A stretch of 64,000 bases of DNA from Metallyticus violacea (lineage: Eukaryota > Arthropoda > Insecta > Mantodea > Metallyticidae): the NCBI GenBank assembly GCA_030762175.1, contig JAUJEO010000019.1, forward strand, positions 3,726,001-3,790,000, written 5' to 3'. A program made the position numbers and the translations under genes. Numbering within the stretch: the first letter of the stretch is position 1; each line of letters begins with the position of its first letter. The notes under the pieces are model-generated. The model made no database searches and had not been told where the DNA came from. It worked only from the letters and a program-made list of their open reading frames with translations. Positions 63,771-64,000 of this stretch are shown piece by piece.

Positions 63771-64000
63771 ATGAAAGAGAACCAGTTTTCTCAAATAAGA
63801 ACGGAAAAAGTGATTTAAACGACGTTTCCAAACTTCGAAAAAATTTTTTTTCTTTTCGAGATTCTTTGCGCATAATATGCTTTACTGAGGCTATCAAACT
63901 AGTATAATGAAAGAGAACCAGTTATCTCAAATAAGAACGGAAAAAAGTGATTCAAACGACGTTTCCAAACTTCGAAAAAAAATTTTTTTCTTTTCGAGAT
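63771..64000. repeat. Array continuing past the right edge
   Basis: These last monomers are delta-like (CCAGTTTTCTC, then TTTAAACG and TTCAAACG forms). One has only five A in GGAAAAAGTG near 63,804. The sequence stops inside a monomer, in TTTTCGAGAT. Confidence 0.75.

Larger units (their letters stand above)
1..64000. repeat. Satellite DNA array, ~138-bp monomer, head to tail
   Basis: Every part of the window is a copy of one AT-rich monomer. Phased on GCTATC, starts fall at 1, 139, 277, 416, 554 and 693, and later at 5815, 5953, 6091 and 6229, giving steps of 138-140 bp. All copies lie in one orientation: the motif AATGAAAGAGAACC is always on the plus strand and no inverted block was seen. 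There is no unique sequence, transposon, gene or telomeric repeat, and both ends stop inside the array. Long single-orientation arrays of this kind are usually centromeric or pericentromeric in eukaryotes. That role is inferred from structure; I do not recognise the family or the species. Confidence 0.97.

Noticed and set aside
1..64000. Possible CRISPR array (regular repeats)
   Set aside because: The repeat unit is the whole 138-bp period. There are no unique spacers between short repeats, no leader and no cas gene.
1..64000. Telomeric or subtelomeric array
   Set aside because: No run of TTAGGG, TTTAGGG, TTAGG or a similar short telomere repeat was seen on either strand.
1..64000. rDNA spacer repeats or a tRNA/5S cluster
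   Set aside because: No rRNA-like segment, cloverleaf or internal Pol III A/B box pair was found; the monomer has no B-box match of the GGTTCGA kind.
1..64000. Plasmid iterons or bacterial origin repeats
   Set aside because: Iterons are about 20 bp in small clusters beside a rep gene. Here the period is 138 bp over 64 kb with no gene.

Overview
The whole 64 kb window is one uninterrupted satellite DNA array. A monomer of about 138 bp (138 and 139 bp forms dominate) repeats head to tail roughly 460 times, always in the same orientation, from the first base to the last. I see no protein-coding gene, RNA gene, transposon, telomeric repeat or unique sequence. The array runs off both ends, so neither edge of the satellite is present. 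A typical monomer is about 31% G+C by hand count. It has an A-tract/T-tract core, a TTTTCGAGATTC...GCGCATAATATGC block that hardly varies, and a short dyad around CGAAGTTT/AAACTTCG.

Long tandem, AT-rich, unidirectional arrays with a near-nucleosomal period and higher-order repeats (HORs) are typical of eukaryotic centromeric or pericentromeric heterochromatin, known from plants and animals. I do not recognise this monomer family and cannot name the species. Centromere function is inference; the satellite nature is read directly.

Monomers differ at a few diagnostic sites: ctagt/ctact/ctgt/ccagt/gtagt/tagc near the start, A6 versus A7, CGACG versus CGAAG, the A/T tract, and ttactgag versus tttctgag at the end. 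These variants recur in fixed orders, which lets the array be parsed into modules named here: alpha (8 monomers, 1,102-1,103 bp), alpha-prime (9 monomers, about 1,253 bp), beta (9 monomers, 1,246 bp), gamma (long, up to about 4.8 kb), delta (about 1.5-1.8 kb) and epsilon (2.5-3 kb, only in the last 11 kb). Alpha and beta share the same five-monomer core and differ in what flanks it.

Layout: 1-832 beta part; 833-5,530 gamma-1; 5,531-11,743 alpha/gamma mixtures with nested duplications; 11,744-14,099 alpha, a six-monomer lead-in, beta part; 14,100-18,934 gamma-2; 18,935-24,335 alpha and a beta cluster; 24,336-25,849 gamma-3 (truncated); 25,850-28,349 lead-in and beta; 28,350-30,134 delta-1; 30,135-31,653 alpha-prime-1 (with a unique 12-bp deletion); 31,654-32,759 beta part; 32,760-35,801 gamma-4; 35,802-39,404 alpha, lead-in, beta; 39,405-40,914 delta-2; 40,915-42,167 alpha-prime-2; 42,168-47,003 gamma-5; 47,004-49,221 alpha, lead-in, short beta; 49,222-51,007 delta-3; 51,008-52,260 alpha-prime-3; 52,261-64,000 epsilon copies around alpha-prime-4, ending in a 13-monomer tandem HOR.

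The order gamma-alpha-lead-in-beta-delta-alpha-prime forms a super-repeat; the copy at 42,168-52,260 is about 10.1 kb (73 monomers). The copies differ by whole-monomer gains and losses, the footprint expected of unequal exchange or replication slippage in register. The short open reading frames on both strands are by-products of a period divisible by three and are not annotated as genes.
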